Origin: Neoechinorhynchus agilis | Lineage: Eukaryota; Acanthocephala | Length of the DNA stretch: 64,000 nucleotides | Assembly: GCA_051530055.1 (NCBI GenBank) | Contig: CM121343.1 | Location: 3,224,001 to 3,288,000 of the forward strand | Direction of reading: 5' to 3' | Shown here: positions 23,879-35,699 of the stretch, piece after piece | Numbering within the stretch: the first letter of the stretch is position 1 | Layout of the letters: each line of letters opens with the position of its first letter | Notes under the pieces: generated by a model | What the model was told of the DNA's origin: nothing | Database searches by the model: none | Seen by the model: the letters and a program-made list of their open reading frames with translations, nothing else | Position numbers and translations under genes: made by a program

Positions 23879-25360
23879 TTATGTTGGATTATTTTTCGCG
23901 ACGAATGATTTTACATGAGCGAGTTTGGCTGTTGTGGATGGGCTATTTCTTCGATCGTTATTGTTATCGATGTCACGATTGCCAACGACGATTTTACTAT
24001 GAATCCAATCATGCATTGAAGGAAAGCATGGCTTGAGTATATAACTGCTAAATTTCACAAGTGCTTGTTTAAACATGCTATACATCTCTTCCCTGAAAAG
24101 ATTTCCTGTCAAGAAGTAGAGGACGAAGTTTGAAGCGTGATTTGTGTAATAAACGAGCGTGATTATTGTCCATTCCAACAAGAACGTTGACCTTTGCTCA
24201 ACGAATCGTGCAAATCCAATATATGTTTGTGCTGGAGCGGTGAGTAGTATAAAATAAAATGAAATCGCCATCATCATAACAGAGATATTTCGCCTCTTAT
24301 TTCCACTGGTTCTTTGACCCTTCATTTTCCTCGTGCTCGCAACAAGATTCCTAATTATCAAAGCATTTGAAACAAGTAAAATGATAAAAGGAACAGCGTA
24401 AAATGCAATGAGCTGCATGTATCCTATTACATTTTCTCGAAGACTGTAATATACTGCATATCGATCTGGATCGACCGTACACCCAACGATTTTCTTCACT
24501 GGATGTAATGTCATCGTATATTCGGACATTTCTCTATCTTTCTAACGTTGCCAAGCCTCTTGAGAATTGTTCGACTAGAAAATAGGATAATGGAGCTCGC
24601 ATATGAACACTAATACACATAGTGTTCCAATAATCAGCATAGTGCTTCGATGGGTCATATAAGACCTGAATCGTGTATTGTGGCACACGAATAAATACCT
24701 TTGGATCCCCACTGTAGCCAATAGAATGCTGGAGTTATGCATGAACCAGTATGTGAACAAAATATGGATTTTACACATTGCATCTGAGGATCGTACCTCA
24801 GTTCCATAACCATAAACGAGATAATGTCGCAAAAGACCGAACCAAATGGCACCGAGATCATTTATACACAACACAGCCAAATAGATTGCTGTTGTTTGAT
24901 GCCGTAGCTTTGGTCTAATTAGAGTCAAAAATGATATTATATTACCAATTGTACCAATAGCTATAATTATAGGACAGACAATGACGTTCAACATTACTCT
25001 TAAATGTTCATCGTCCCATTTGCTGTAGGAGCCCAATTGCAACAATGAGTTGCTTCCCAACTTGCCTGTACCTTCTTGATTGGCGGCGTATTGGCCAGTC
25101 GCATTGATTGCCGATAGGAAATGGGGTTCTAATAATCCTCCGTTAAATGCAGTCATTGAGGTATCTTGAAAAAGGTTTTGGCGTTGGTTCTCAAAGTCGC
25201 CAACGGCTGCCACCGTAAACAATGAAGCCGAATTTCGATCCAAAACCGAAGTTTTCCCTGAATCCGGCAGGTTTGACTGCTCTTGATGCAAAGTGAAAGT
25301 CGGCCAGTTTGTCGCTTCCTCTACACGATCTTCGTATCGATCCAGATTTCTTGATTTCAT
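23879..25360 (-). CDS. FMRFamide/neuropeptide-type GPCR, interrupted by two in-frame TAG codons
   Basis: Rhodopsin-class receptor with about 120 N-terminal extracellular residues (one NAT glycosylation sequon). TM1 begins at about VIVCPIIIAIGTIGNIISF. TM2-TM3 end in QRYLFVC at the DRY position; TM5 carries YAVPFIILLVSNALIIR; TM6 starts after NKRRNISVMM. TM7 is NHASNFVLYFLTGNLFR, characteristic of invertebrate FMRFamide-like peptide receptors. It acts at the plasma membrane through G proteins. The two halves are in the same frame but separated by TAG at 24,575-24,577 and TAG at 24,542-24,544, at the TM4/second extracellular loop junction. An intron of 69 nt (donor gtgttc, acceptor gttag) would remove both but would shorten TM4; otherwise this is a pseudogene or a sequence error. 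The start ATG at 25,358-25,360 opens the frame. Confidence 0.75.
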
Positions 25361-26085
25361 TCCAGATTGTAGCGTTTCAACATAGTAAATATGCTAGGAT
25401 TTTAAGAGAGTGAAGAGAATAGAAATATAAGTGGGTCTCTAGAGGAAATGAAGAGGGAACAGTGGAAGAGAGATGATGCATCCTTCCTGAGCGTAGTGAA
25501 TTGATAAAAGGATGAGGTATGAATGAGAATCATACAATCCTATGGCGCTTTCTCTATTATTATTGGCACTTTCCGCAAGTACATCCTCATTTCAATCACG
25601 TATAGTAGTACTATAAAAAGACGAACTACAAGCAAGAGCTGTGAGTCTATATTATTGTTTTAAAGAACCTATGATGTCTCATGAGAAGCCATAGCCAGCT
25701 TATAAAAACGTAGATTGGCAATACCTCCAATGCTCCACCACCACCACCACCACCACTATTTTGCCTCACGTGTTTTGAACATGTTTGTATGGCAATATTC
25801 TTTTACACTAAGATATTGTGATCGTATCACTGACACCTGCATGTAGCACAAGGTTCAACGGATATTCTGCCTTATCTCAACATTTAAATTATTGTCTTTT
25901 ATCAGGCACTAATATTTAAATACATACTCTATTTTAAAATTGACAAAAAATCCAATCAATTAAAAAAAAGAGTCCATGAACTCTCATCTTAAACGCTCTA
26001 AAATAATCCAATAATGTCTAACATTCTTAAAAATGTGATTCTAGTCAGAAAAAAAATTTTAGATGCAGGATCACATTCCGGTGGA
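25361..26085. other. GPCR upstream region
   Basis: No gene. It contains a short (cca)n run at 25,735-25,757. No promoter element can be assigned. Confidence 0.4.
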
Positions 26086-26087
26086 AA

Positions 26088-26264
26088 GATATTCTTGTTG
26101 AGCGGATCAAACCCCGAAACGTATTCATGTTATTTAATTTTTCGTGAACAAAATCCACCTCTTCAAATATTGTTTTGTATGTGTTTACGACGTTAATATC
26201 TGAAGAGGTGCATTTCGTCCACGAAATATTAAATAATATGATTTGAACCGCTCAACAAGAATGT
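26088..26264. mobile_element. foldback element
   Basis: Arms at about 26,088-26,165 and 26,195-26,264 are imperfect inverted repeats (attcttgttgagcgg against ccgctcaacaagaat, and ccacctcttcaaatatt against aatatctgaagaggtg). No coding capacity. Confidence 0.6.
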
Positions 26265-26269
26265 AATCG

Positions 26270-27910
26270 AAAATCTACGATAAAACAATATTTTGCATGA
26301 TGAAGATCAAATTCATACAAGTTAAGTAGGTGAAACACAGCTTTAAAAAAAGGATCAATCGACTTTAATAATTTTTTTATCTAGATTGGAATATTGGTTG
26401 AGTGATTCCTCAGTTGTAAATATAAAAAATATCAATAAATTCCACCGATGTATCGAGTCACAAACTCATATCCCACGGGTAGGTCAAATTCTATTAGCGA
26501 AATGATGAGCTCCGGCTCTCTTTTAAGCCTAAACACTCCACCTATATGTCACCCTCGGTGCCACACCATGAGCCAGATTCTCATATTCACTTATCATATT
26601 GAAGAAAGTCTGATTATTCCAACTCAACCATTAAATCGTTTCCTCATCTGGAGTTTTAACCACCACGGTTGGTAGCTCACAAACTAACTTTCCTCCACTT
26701 TTGATTTAATACACCACAACTCTCTACACAGCTGCCAACCACTATCCTCTAACCATTACCGATAGCAGCCATACGCTCCACCGACGCTTTTCTCCCTTTC
26801 CTAAGGCACTAAAAGTCGAATCAGTCATGGATTCGTGACTTTTTTTTATGTCTGGGTGCACTAATGTCAAATCTAGTGAAAAAATCCTACTACTCAGCTA
26901 CTGACATTCAACAGTGATTTCTACATCATATACTCCAAGTCAGTTAATCAAATTTAATAATCTTGAGTATGCATTTATCAAAATTTAATTGTCTTCTATT
27001 TAATTTATAAGGACTTACCGTCCGCTTTTCGAAGTCACTGCGTTCTTAAAGGGAAACACTGTACTTATGGAAAGGCAGATCATAACTTTGGAATTATACC
27101 TATCGAATTCGCCAGCGTCTCTTGAGCGATGGGAACAATTTTGATTTATAAGAAAAAAATCTGTTATAGAAACAATTAATGAATCGCAGAGTAAGTGATA
27201 GGAAAATGCAACTACATGAAAGGAATTTACTACTGTCGCAGCAGATAGTGTCCGGATTAAATAGTACTTCAATTAGCTGGATACTTTCATTAATAAAATG
27301 TTTAGAGCATTAAAACTTTTATGCCATTATTTTTAGTACTGTAAAACAAAAACTAGACCATCTTCGAGAATGGCAGGAAATTCAAACCCATATCTGCGTC
27401 GCATTATTGGTCAAATGCTCAAACAATGTAAATAATGACAAATAGAATTAAAGTGGGTCAAAGTAAAGTACAAAGTGGAAATTTATAATTCAATCATACA
27501 ATAGAACACAAATCAGTTCGGTCGACGACCTGGATACAATTCCTCATACAAGTACAAAATCTTATATTCAGATCGGATAACGAAGCATCTCAAGCCTGAA
27601 ATGTCGACAGGAAATTCTTTACGGCTGCAAGGTGAAAATTATAAATGATCTATGCCAATCTCGAAGTTTAATCAACTTCCCATAGTCGAAATGTTTGCTG
27701 CTTCGATGAATCAGCGACCAAAATCTATTTTCTGAATCAAACATCGCTAATTGAAACTATAATGAATAATTTCTTTACAATTAGTTCAATTACGAATTTC
27801 GCCCGAAGGTGGTCTCTGTTTTGGTCAATTGTACAAAATCATTATTTCAAACTTTGGTTTTGTTATTTAAACCATGAAAATACAAAACAAGTTTTTTTAG
27901 TGTAAAATAA
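26270..27910. other. no supported gene
   Basis: About 1.6 kb of AT-rich spacer. The only recognisable element is 27,720-27,780, a partial copy of the foldback arm at 1,695-1,755. The open frame at 26,448-26,675 has no recognisable content. Confidence 0.4.
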
Positions 27911-27914
27911 ATAT

Positions 27915-28400
27915 CCTACATGGCTGAATTTGGGCACACAATCCAACAATTTGGGTCAGGGAAGCGCTGGTCTGTTCTATAATTCGTCCCTTTGGTTATG
28001 CTTCGTTGGTGCTAATGGATATTGATTCCCTTGATTCTGAAACAGGGATTAGGAGCTCACGTCCAGCGTAGACCAGCGCTTCCCTGGCTAATATCGGTGG
28101 ACTGTGTGTCCAAATTCAGCCGTGTAGGATAATTAAATTTAAGCTGTTAAATGTGACCGGCATAGTCACGCATACGATATAAGAAAGTAAGTTTTAGCCT
28201 CAAAGTCGTAATTAGCAGGGGACGAAATACTGCTGAAGGGAGGAAACTCACTGATAAGTCCCGCCTCCTGGAGGTATCTGAGAATCTGGAGGAATGTACA
28301 AACTTACAACCGTCCGGTCTTGGGGCATTGAGCACAGACCAGCGCTTCCCGGACCAATGAATCGGTGAACTGTGTGTCCATTCGGCCGTGTATGGAAAAA
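27915..28400. repeat. SINE copies, one inverted pair and one forward
   Basis: 27,918-27,985 (-) and 28,065-28,130 (+) are 3' ends of the same SINE facing each other; each holds gaccagcgcttccctggc or its complement and a gtgtgtccaaattcag end. 28,165-28,400 (+) is a further copy, with the body segment gaggaatgtacaaactta and the same 3' end. Confidence 0.65.
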
Positions 28401-28714
28401 ATATCTATCAACCACGAGTAGATCCATAGTAAAAATTGTGCTTTGTAATTCACTATTTGAGGACAGCGATTGTACAGTACTTCGCTTTAAACTTGTCCTT
28501 TTCAAAAAAACACTTCGAGTTTCAACATGCGGCGTTATGAGGAGCATAAAGCTAGCCAATGATTAAATCGCCTCTTGTTTGTTCATCACGTTCAGTTTGT
28601 AAGGGATCAATTTGTACAATCGAGGCGTTTTTGTTAACAATATTATAGTTGAGCCAAGACGTAGGATATTATTTAATAACGATTGAAAGTAAAATTAGTT
28701 TTTAAGGCAACTAG

Positions 28715-28775
28715 GGAACCGTCCTTTCGACCATTACACTACGACGGTAGCTGAGTAATCCAGAGCGGTGGCGTG
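28715..28775 (+). repeat. end motif of the dispersed fragment family
   Basis: Carries cgtcctttcgaccattacac and then gacggtagctgagtaatcca, matching 12,105-12,165 and, inverted, 4,036-4,085. A further partial match is at 62,180-62,215. Confidence 0.5.
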
Positions 28776-28859
28776 GATAATTATACACTTTTTGGCTGAA
28801 AAGCTTATAAATTATATAGTGATAACACTCTTTTTTTTTATTAATTTTTGTGTTTAAGA

Positions 28860-30060
28860 AATTAAACCCATGTACCTTTGGGTCCTCATAAACACAGAGA
28901 TATTCTGGGTTTTTTGTATGCCGTTCTGGCGGTAATATCAGATCTCGTTAGGTCCGTTCGGGTGGGAATTGGTGGTTATTGTTTGCAGGAGAGCTTGTAG
29001 GTTGGTCTTTCCTCAGGTTCATTTCAAGTTCTGATATTCGAGAAGATTGGGCAGCATGGAAAAAGGAGCGTAGGTATAGGGAGGTGCCAGGTCGATTGAG
29101 CATGAAACGAATTAGGATTACGAGTGTTGCGCTCGTGTGAAAAGGAGGCGATATGTTGTCGAAATTGGGGTGGTAGGGTTGAGAGGCGTTTTGATTGTTT
29201 TATGAAAGGCATTCGGTGGGGAGGGGAAGTCAGTTGTGCAAATTTTAGATGCTCTTTTGTGAAGCATTTCAAGACGGCGGATTTGAAATTTGGATAGGTT
29301 GCAAAAGACGAGATAATCGTGAGGGAGGGTAAAATAAAACGAAGTAAAATTTGTAGAGATCGGGAGAAGGGATTCCTAAATGTCGGATGCGTTTGAGGAG
29401 ATAAATTTTAAAGGTATTGCGTTTGAGAGAAAGAGTAAAATGCGAGTCCCATTTCAAATTTAGTTGAAATTCGAGACCCAGAATTCTTAGGGAGGTTACT
29501 CGTAGGATGTCATTTAGAAGCTCAGGGGAGAATGTGGGGTTGTGGGAGAGAGGGGATCATTTCGAAGCATTTAGAGAAATTGAGATGGAGTTTGTGACTG
29601 GTTCATAAATCTTTTATGTGTATGATTTCTTCAGAGGTTAAGGAGAGGTGGGCTGATGAGGATGATATAGTCGGCGTATAAGAAGAATTTAAAGTGGGAG
29701 GAGAGAGGTTTGAGGTAGTTTAAGAAAATATTAAAAAGAAGTGGTGACAGCACAGTACCTTGAGGTAAGCCCTTGGTGAGTGATAGGCTGATCAAGGAAG
29801 TAGATCGGCAGAAAATATATTGTTTCCGATTGTGAAGAAAAGATTCGAGCCAAATGTGAGACCAAAGTCGGAGCAGGCCAGGAGAAGGAGTGAATGATCC
29901 ACGGAGTCGAATACTTTCGATAAATCCAGTTAAATGAGACGGGTGACGTGGGAGGGATTGTTGTTTAGGTTTCGTAGGAGCGTGCCATAAATGCAAAGTA
30001 GGGATTCGGTTGCAGAAAATTTGGACCGGAAACAGAATTGTAGGGGCGATAACTTGTGGA
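28860..30060 (-). mobile_element. 5'-truncated LINE with reverse transcriptase segment
   Basis: Minus-strand non-LTR retrotransposon, near-identical to the copy at 11.0-11.9 kb but longer at its 5' side. The frame at 29,631-30,116 contains the RT palm motif LTKGLPQGTVLSPLLFNIFL, then LYADYIILIS, where the catalytic YADD has become YADY. It is inactive on that ground and by broken frames. The 3' end at 28,865-28,890 has the family hairpin. Its 5' limit abuts satellite B. Confidence 0.85.
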
Positions 30061-32870
30061 AAACTAGGAATTTTGCACGATTTGAACTGAACACAACAAA
30101 CGCTGAATGATTTCACAGCGTGCGAATGAATTATTTGGCGATATAACTAAAGGAAAATGGCAATTTTGAGCAACTCAGGATTCAGTCTTAGTTTGTGAAC
30201 AGTTCTCGCTCACAGATTGATGAATGAAGTTTCTCGAGATATTTTTTTTTACCAAAGATGACTTTTTGTAGGACCAAAATAACAAGGAACATTGGGCGAT
30301 TTGAACCGTAAACAACAAACGCTGAATGATTTCACAGCGTGCGAGTTAGTTATTTGGCGATATAACCAAAGGAAAATGGCAATTTTGAGCAACTCAGGAT
30401 TCAGTCTTAGTTTGTGAACAGTTCTCGCTTACAGATTGATGAATGAAGTTTCTGGAGATATTTTTTTATCAAAGATGACTTTTTGTAGGACCAAAATAAC
30501 AAGGAACATTGGGCGATTTGAACTGTAAACAACAAACGCTGAATGATTTCACAGCGTGCGAGTTAATTATTTGGCGATATAACCAAAGGAAAATGGCAAT
30601 TTTGAGCAACTCAGGATTCAGTCTTAGTTTGTGAACAGTTCCGCCTCAGAGATTGATGAATGAAGTTTCTGGAGATATTTTTTTATCAAAGATGACTTTT
30701 TGTAGGACCAAAATAACAAGGAACATTGGGCGATTTGAACCGTAAACAACAAACGCTGAATGATTTCACAGCGTGCGAGTTAATTATTTGGCGATATAAC
30801 CAAAGGAAAATGGCAATTTTGAGCAACTCAGGATTCAGTCTAGATTGTGAACAGTTCCGCCTCAGAGATTGATGAATGAAGTTTCTTGAGATATTTTTTT
30901 ATCAAAGATGACTTTTTGTAGGACCAAAATAACAAGGAACATTGGGCGATTTGAACCGTAAACAACAAACGCTGAATGATTTCACAGCGTGCGAGTTAAT
31001 TATTTGGCGATATAACCAAAGGAAAATGGCAATTTTGAGCAACTCAGATTCAGTCTTAGATTGTGAACAGTTCCGCCTCAGAGATTGATGAATGAAGTTT
31101 CTTGAGATATTTTTTTATCAAAGATGACTTTTTGTAGGACCAAAATAACAAGGAACATTGGGCGATTTGAACCGTAAACAACAAACGCTGAATGATTTCA
31201 CAGCGTGCGAGTTAATTATTTGGCGATATAACCAAAGGAAAATGGCAATTTTGAGCAACTCAGGATTCAGTCTTAGATTGTGAACAGTTCCGCCTCAGAG
31301 ATTGATGAATGAAGTTTCTGGAGATATTTTTTTATCAAAGATGACTTTTTGTAGGACCAAAATAACAAGGAACATTGGGCGATTTGAACCGTAAACAACA
31401 AACGCTGAATGATTTCACAGCGTGCGAGTTAATTATTTGGCGATATAACCAAAGGAAAATGGCAATTTTGAGCAACTCAGGATTCAGTCTTAGATTGTGA
31501 ACAGTTCCGCCTCAGAGATTGATGAATGAAGTTTCTTGAGATATTTTTTTACCAAAGATGACTTTTTGTAGGACCAAAATAACAAGGAACATTGGGCGAT
31601 TTGAACCGTAAACAACAAACGCTGAATGATTTCACAGCGTGCGAGTTAATTATTTGGCGATATAACCAAAGGAAAATGGCAATTTTGAGCAACTCAGGAT
31701 TCAGTCTTAGATTGTGAACAGTTCCGCCTCAGAGATTGATGAATGAAGTTTCTGGAGATATTTTTTTATCAAAGATGACTTTTTGTAGGACCAAAATAAC
31801 AAGGAACATTGGGCGATTTGAACCGTAAACAACAAACGCTGAATGATTTCACAGCGTGCGAGTTAATTATTTGGCGATATAACCAAAGGAAAATGGCAAT
31901 TTTGAGCAACTCAGGATTCAGTCTTAGATTGTGAACAGTTCCGCCTCAGAGATTGATGAATGAAGTTTCTGGAGATATTTTTTATCAAAGATGACTTTTT
32001 GTAGGACCAAAATAACAAGGAACATTGGGCGATTTGAACCGTAAACAACAAACGCTGAATGATTTCACAGCGTGCGAGAATTATTTCGATATAACCAAAG
32101 GAAAATGGCAATTTTGAGCAACTCAGGATTCAGTCTTAGATTGTGAACAGTTCCGCCTCAGAGATTGATGAATGAAGTTTCTGGAGATATTTTTTATCAA
32201 AGATGACTTTTTGTAGGACCAAAATAACAAGGAACATTGGGCGATTTGAACCGTAAACAACAAACGCTGAATGATTTCACAGCGTGCGAGTTAATTATTT
32301 GGCGATATAACCAAAGGAAAATGGCAATTTTGAGCAACTCAGGATTCAGTCTTAGATTGTGAACAGTTCCGCCTCAGAGATTGATGAATGAAGTTTCTGG
32401 AGATATTTTTTTACCAAAGATGACTTTTTGTAGGACCAAAATAACAAGGAACATTGGGCGATTTGAACCGTAAACAACAAACGCTGAATGATTTCACAGC
32501 GTGCGAGTTAATTATTTGGCGATATAACCAAAGGAAAATGGCAATTTTGAGCAACTCAGGATTCAGTCTTAGATTGTGAACAGTTCCGCCTCAGAGATTG
32601 ATGAATGAAGTTTCTGGAGATATTTTTTTATCAAAGATGACTTTTTGTAGGACCAAAATAACAAGGAACATTGGGCGATTTGAACCGTAAACAACAAACG
32701 CTGAATGATTTCACAGCGTGCGAGTTAGTTATTTGGCGATATAACCAAAGGAAAATGGCAATTTTGAGCAACTCAGGATTCAGTCTTAGATTGTGAACAG
32801 TTCCGCCTCAGAGATTGATGAAGTTTCTGGAGATATTTTTTTCATCAAAGATGGCTTTTTGTGAGGTTTT
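30060..32870. repeat. satellite B, ~217-bp tandem array, 13 copies
   Basis: The anchor caacaaacgctgaatg starts near 30,094, 30,313, 30,529, 30,746, 30,963, 31,179, 31,396, 31,613, 31,829, 32,045, 32,259, 32,474 and 32,692. This gives a period of 214-219 bp. Copies are about 97% alike by eye. There is no sustained coding frame. The first copy at the LINE junction is the most diverged and has no clean boundary with it. Confidence 0.95.
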
Positions 32871-33324
32871 ACACTCTGTTTTTAATGAAAACGTTAGATG
32901 GTAAGGGATAAAATTATTTAATGTCAATAATTGCAATCAAGAGGTTATCGGTTCGACTCTTGAAAGGTCTTTACTTTTAAAGGCGCACTGAATCATAACG
33001 AACAGGATTTATTTAAGTAATCGAATTTCGAGTTTGTAAATATTCTGGTAATTGAACGAGAATCACTCACATCGAAAAGCAAAAATTACCTGGTCGATTC
33101 TTTGTGCACAAGCCAAAAAACACATAGCAACAAAGCTCGATATCCCATAACCGAATTTTTTCTAATGTGGGAGTTTGTAAATCTCAAATCCTAATGTTCA
33201 TTTCTTAAACGCACGGAAGAATGTAACTTTAGGTGATTCAAAGGTAATGAGATTGTTCGTGGATGGGAGTTTGTAGCTTTTAGATCTTCCCTTGATGTGG
33301 GAATATTCTTATTCGCATTATTAG
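32871..33324. other. upstream region of the Headcase gene
   Basis: No gene. 32,935-32,980 has a box-B-like ggttcgactc but no credible tRNA fold. Confidence 0.4.
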
Positions 33325-34431
33325 ATGTCATCCCCTGGATCGAACAATAAAAGGTTTCACCGTCGGCCGTTCCAGCATCAGCCACATAAGGAGCAATCGT
33401 TCGCTGCGGCGATGCTTGCTTATCGGTCGGGTGGAGCCAATAGAAAGCGGACGATTAGTGTCGGTGGCATTAGTCCCCTTGCCCGTCTTGCCACGAGACA
33501 AGTACAATCGTCGAATAGCGGTTTTGATCTGAGTCATTCGTCGCTGGATGATCGTAGAATAGCCACGAACCAACAAATCACTCAGATTCGTACTTTAAAT
33601 GAGGATGCTCTCAAGAACAGGGGAAACATATTTGTCCATAGAAATGATCATAGCCAATTGCTGGAGCGGATTCCTATTTATAAGAGAACATTGGTTCACA
33701 CAAAATTCGAAGACGATGGTCCTTTTGGGAATGACGAGTCTAGAATTGGACTTCTAAGTCAACTAAGTGAAATGGAAAAAACTGAAGTGACATGTATTTC
33801 TTGTTATCGATCATTAACGATCTACGACCGGTATCCATTGATTGACGGAACAATCTTCTTAAGTCCTATACGTCGTTGAAGCTCCCATGCTCTGATTTCG
33901 TTTTTTGCGAGCTTTTTCGGTTTAAACCATTATTCACCTGAAAAAGGAATTGAACCAACTATTCTTAAACCGATTATCCATTGCTATCATCACCACCACC
34001 ACCAGCAGCAGCAGCAGCAACAGCAGCACTCTCATCAATGTAATCCCCTGTTAGGCAACACTCAAATGACTTCTATTCCGAAGAGTCTTTATATGAACGC
34101 CATTTGCATCGATTGTATGCATTGTTATAGTTTATGCTGCCAATATTGCCAGAATTATTGGGAACCAGCAATGATCATCATTGGAACTCTGTACCATTAT
34201 GATATAATTTGCGCTCAACCTTGCTGTAATAACTGGCAATTATGTGATCATTGCAAGCGATGGGCGCTTAAGGAAACCAATGATCAAGACGATCCAATCC
34301 CACTTCCATTCAGCCATGTCGACAATGAATTCAGCTGTGTGCATTGTGGCACTAGAAGCCGACATTGTCTTAAACCATTCCATAGTATGCTTAGAATAAC
34401 CAATAACGAAAAACACTCTTTAGCCGAGTAA
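33325..34431 (+). CDS. HECA: Headcase homologue with an in-frame TGA
   Basis: Cytoplasmic regulator of growth and differentiation (Headcase/HECA family, works with Unkempt in insects). ATG at 33,325, TAA at 34,429-34,431, 369 codons on one frame. Residues about 130-180 hold the family segment RTLVHTKFEDDGPFGNDE, then YDRYPLIDGT and FLSP. From about codon 248 comes the cysteine-rich half: MNAICIDC, CCQYCQ, IGTLYHYDI, PCC, CDHCKRW and FSCVHCGT. Between them codon 185 (33,877-33,879) is TGA, followed by 62 open codons in the same frame including a His/Gln run (33,990-34,030). No good intron removes it: all nearby GTs are weak (gtcgtt), and only a 72-75-nt intron with a poor acceptor keeps the frame. 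Drosophila headcase is a documented stop-codon readthrough gene, which makes readthrough worth considering. The rest of the protein is shorter than the insect form. Confidence 0.85.
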
Positions 34432-34704
34432 TAAACTTTCTACTTGTCCTAGAGTTCTACTCTCTAAGAGAATATTCACCTTTTTTAACGTCTTTTGCGA
34501 AGCTCAACCTGCTGCCTTTTCATCGTAAGGCAAGGTCGTATTTTATTCAAAAAATAAGCGTGATCATACAATGAGGGAACACTGCCAGCGTCAGAGCAAC
34601 GGTTCCTCAATCCGGAGTTAAGCGTGATTAAACGGTTCTGTAATTCAAGATTCTGCTCTTATTGAAATTTCATAGCTTGAAAAAAGTGTAAGATGACTAT
34701 CTTT

Positions 34705-35375
34705 TTAGCGCTTCCCTGACCAATCAATCGGCGGTGGACGGTGTGTCCATAATTCAGCAGTTTTTGCGCCTATTGATAAAAAAAGGCAACTGGTTGAGCC
34801 ACGCATAAAGATTTTAAAATCGAAAAGCTTTTATACTAGGCTACGTTGCGAAGTTTGTGCATTCCGCAGTTGTGTCGAGGTGGTCAAATGGATTAATGCT
34901 CCCGGTCCAAGTTGGTTGGGTCAACGGATTCGAATCCACGATCCCGGGACGGAATGCCTCGATGAAGGGAGGAAACGGAGTATCCGGAAGGATGACTGTA
35001 CAGTCGTTGGCATTGAGAGCAGATCAGCGCCTCCCAGATCAATGAATCGGCGATGGACGGTGTGTCCATAATTCAGCATTTTTTGCACCTATTGATAAAA
35101 AAAGGCAACTGGTTGAGCCACGCATAAAGATTTTAAAATCGAAAAGCTTTTATACTAGGCTACGTTGCGAAGTTTGTGCATTCCGCAGTTGTGTCGAGGT
35201 GGTCAAATGGATTAATGCTCCCGGTCCAAGTTGGTTGGGTCAACGGATTCGAATCCACGATCCCGGGACGGAATGCCTCGATGAAGGGGATAACTGTACA
35301 GTCGTCGGCATTGAGAGCAGATCAGCGCTTCCCTGACCAATCAATCCGCGGTGGACGGTGTGTCCATAATTTAGT
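34705..35375 (+). repeat. tRNA-derived SINE, tandem copies
   Basis: Two full units, about 34,757-35,074 and 35,075-35,372, are near-identical direct repeats, preceded by a third 3' end at 34,707-34,760. Each unit has a tRNA-like head starting gtgtcgaggtggtcaaatgg (box A) with box B ggattcgaatcc about 50 nt later. A body follows, and a 3' end reading cgcttccctgaccaatcaat or similar and then gtgtgtccataat. The head resembles a Ser/Leu-type tRNA with a variable arm. RNA polymerase III transcription would be expected of such a family. Confidence 0.75.
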
Positions 35376-35439
35376 AATGTATGGTAAAAATTATCATTTT
35401 ACACTCACCTTTTCTTTTTAATTTTTATCGATATGTGAG

Positions 35440-35665
35440 GTACCGGGTAACGTGATTGTGATTATTGTTTTGAAGTCTACACCCGCGGTAAACCATTATT
35501 TATTAAAGACGTTCTGCGAACCTCGTCGGGTCCGTCATCAGTTTGTTTGTTAGTAATAGACTCTATCGATACTAACTAACAAACTGATGATGAACCCGAC
35601 GAGGTTCGAAACGTCTTTAATAAATAATGGTTTACCGAGGGCGTAGACTTCTAAACAATAATTTT
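35440..35665. mobile_element. foldback element, family F2
   Basis: Two arms of about 95 bp (35,460-35,555 and 35,570-35,660) are inverted copies. Each holds taataaatggttt-like ends, gtctttaataaata and the cctcgtcgggt segment. They are separated by about 20 bp. Related copies: 37,080-37,280 and a partial one at 61,770-61,885. Confidence 0.8.
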
Positions 35666-35699
35666 TAACTTTTATTATTTTTCATACAATTAGCTCAAT

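Noticed and set aside
30060-32870. CRISPR array
   Set aside because: Units are contiguous ~217-bp tandem copies with no unique spacers; the genome is animal.
32930-32980. tRNA gene
   Set aside because: Only a box-B-like ggttcgactc is present; no box A at the right distance and no cloverleaf could be drawn.
33325-34431. Reassigned genetic code with TGA as a sense codon
   Set aside because: TGA ends RIM and the 48-kb gene at the expected C-termini, so it works as a stop in this genome.
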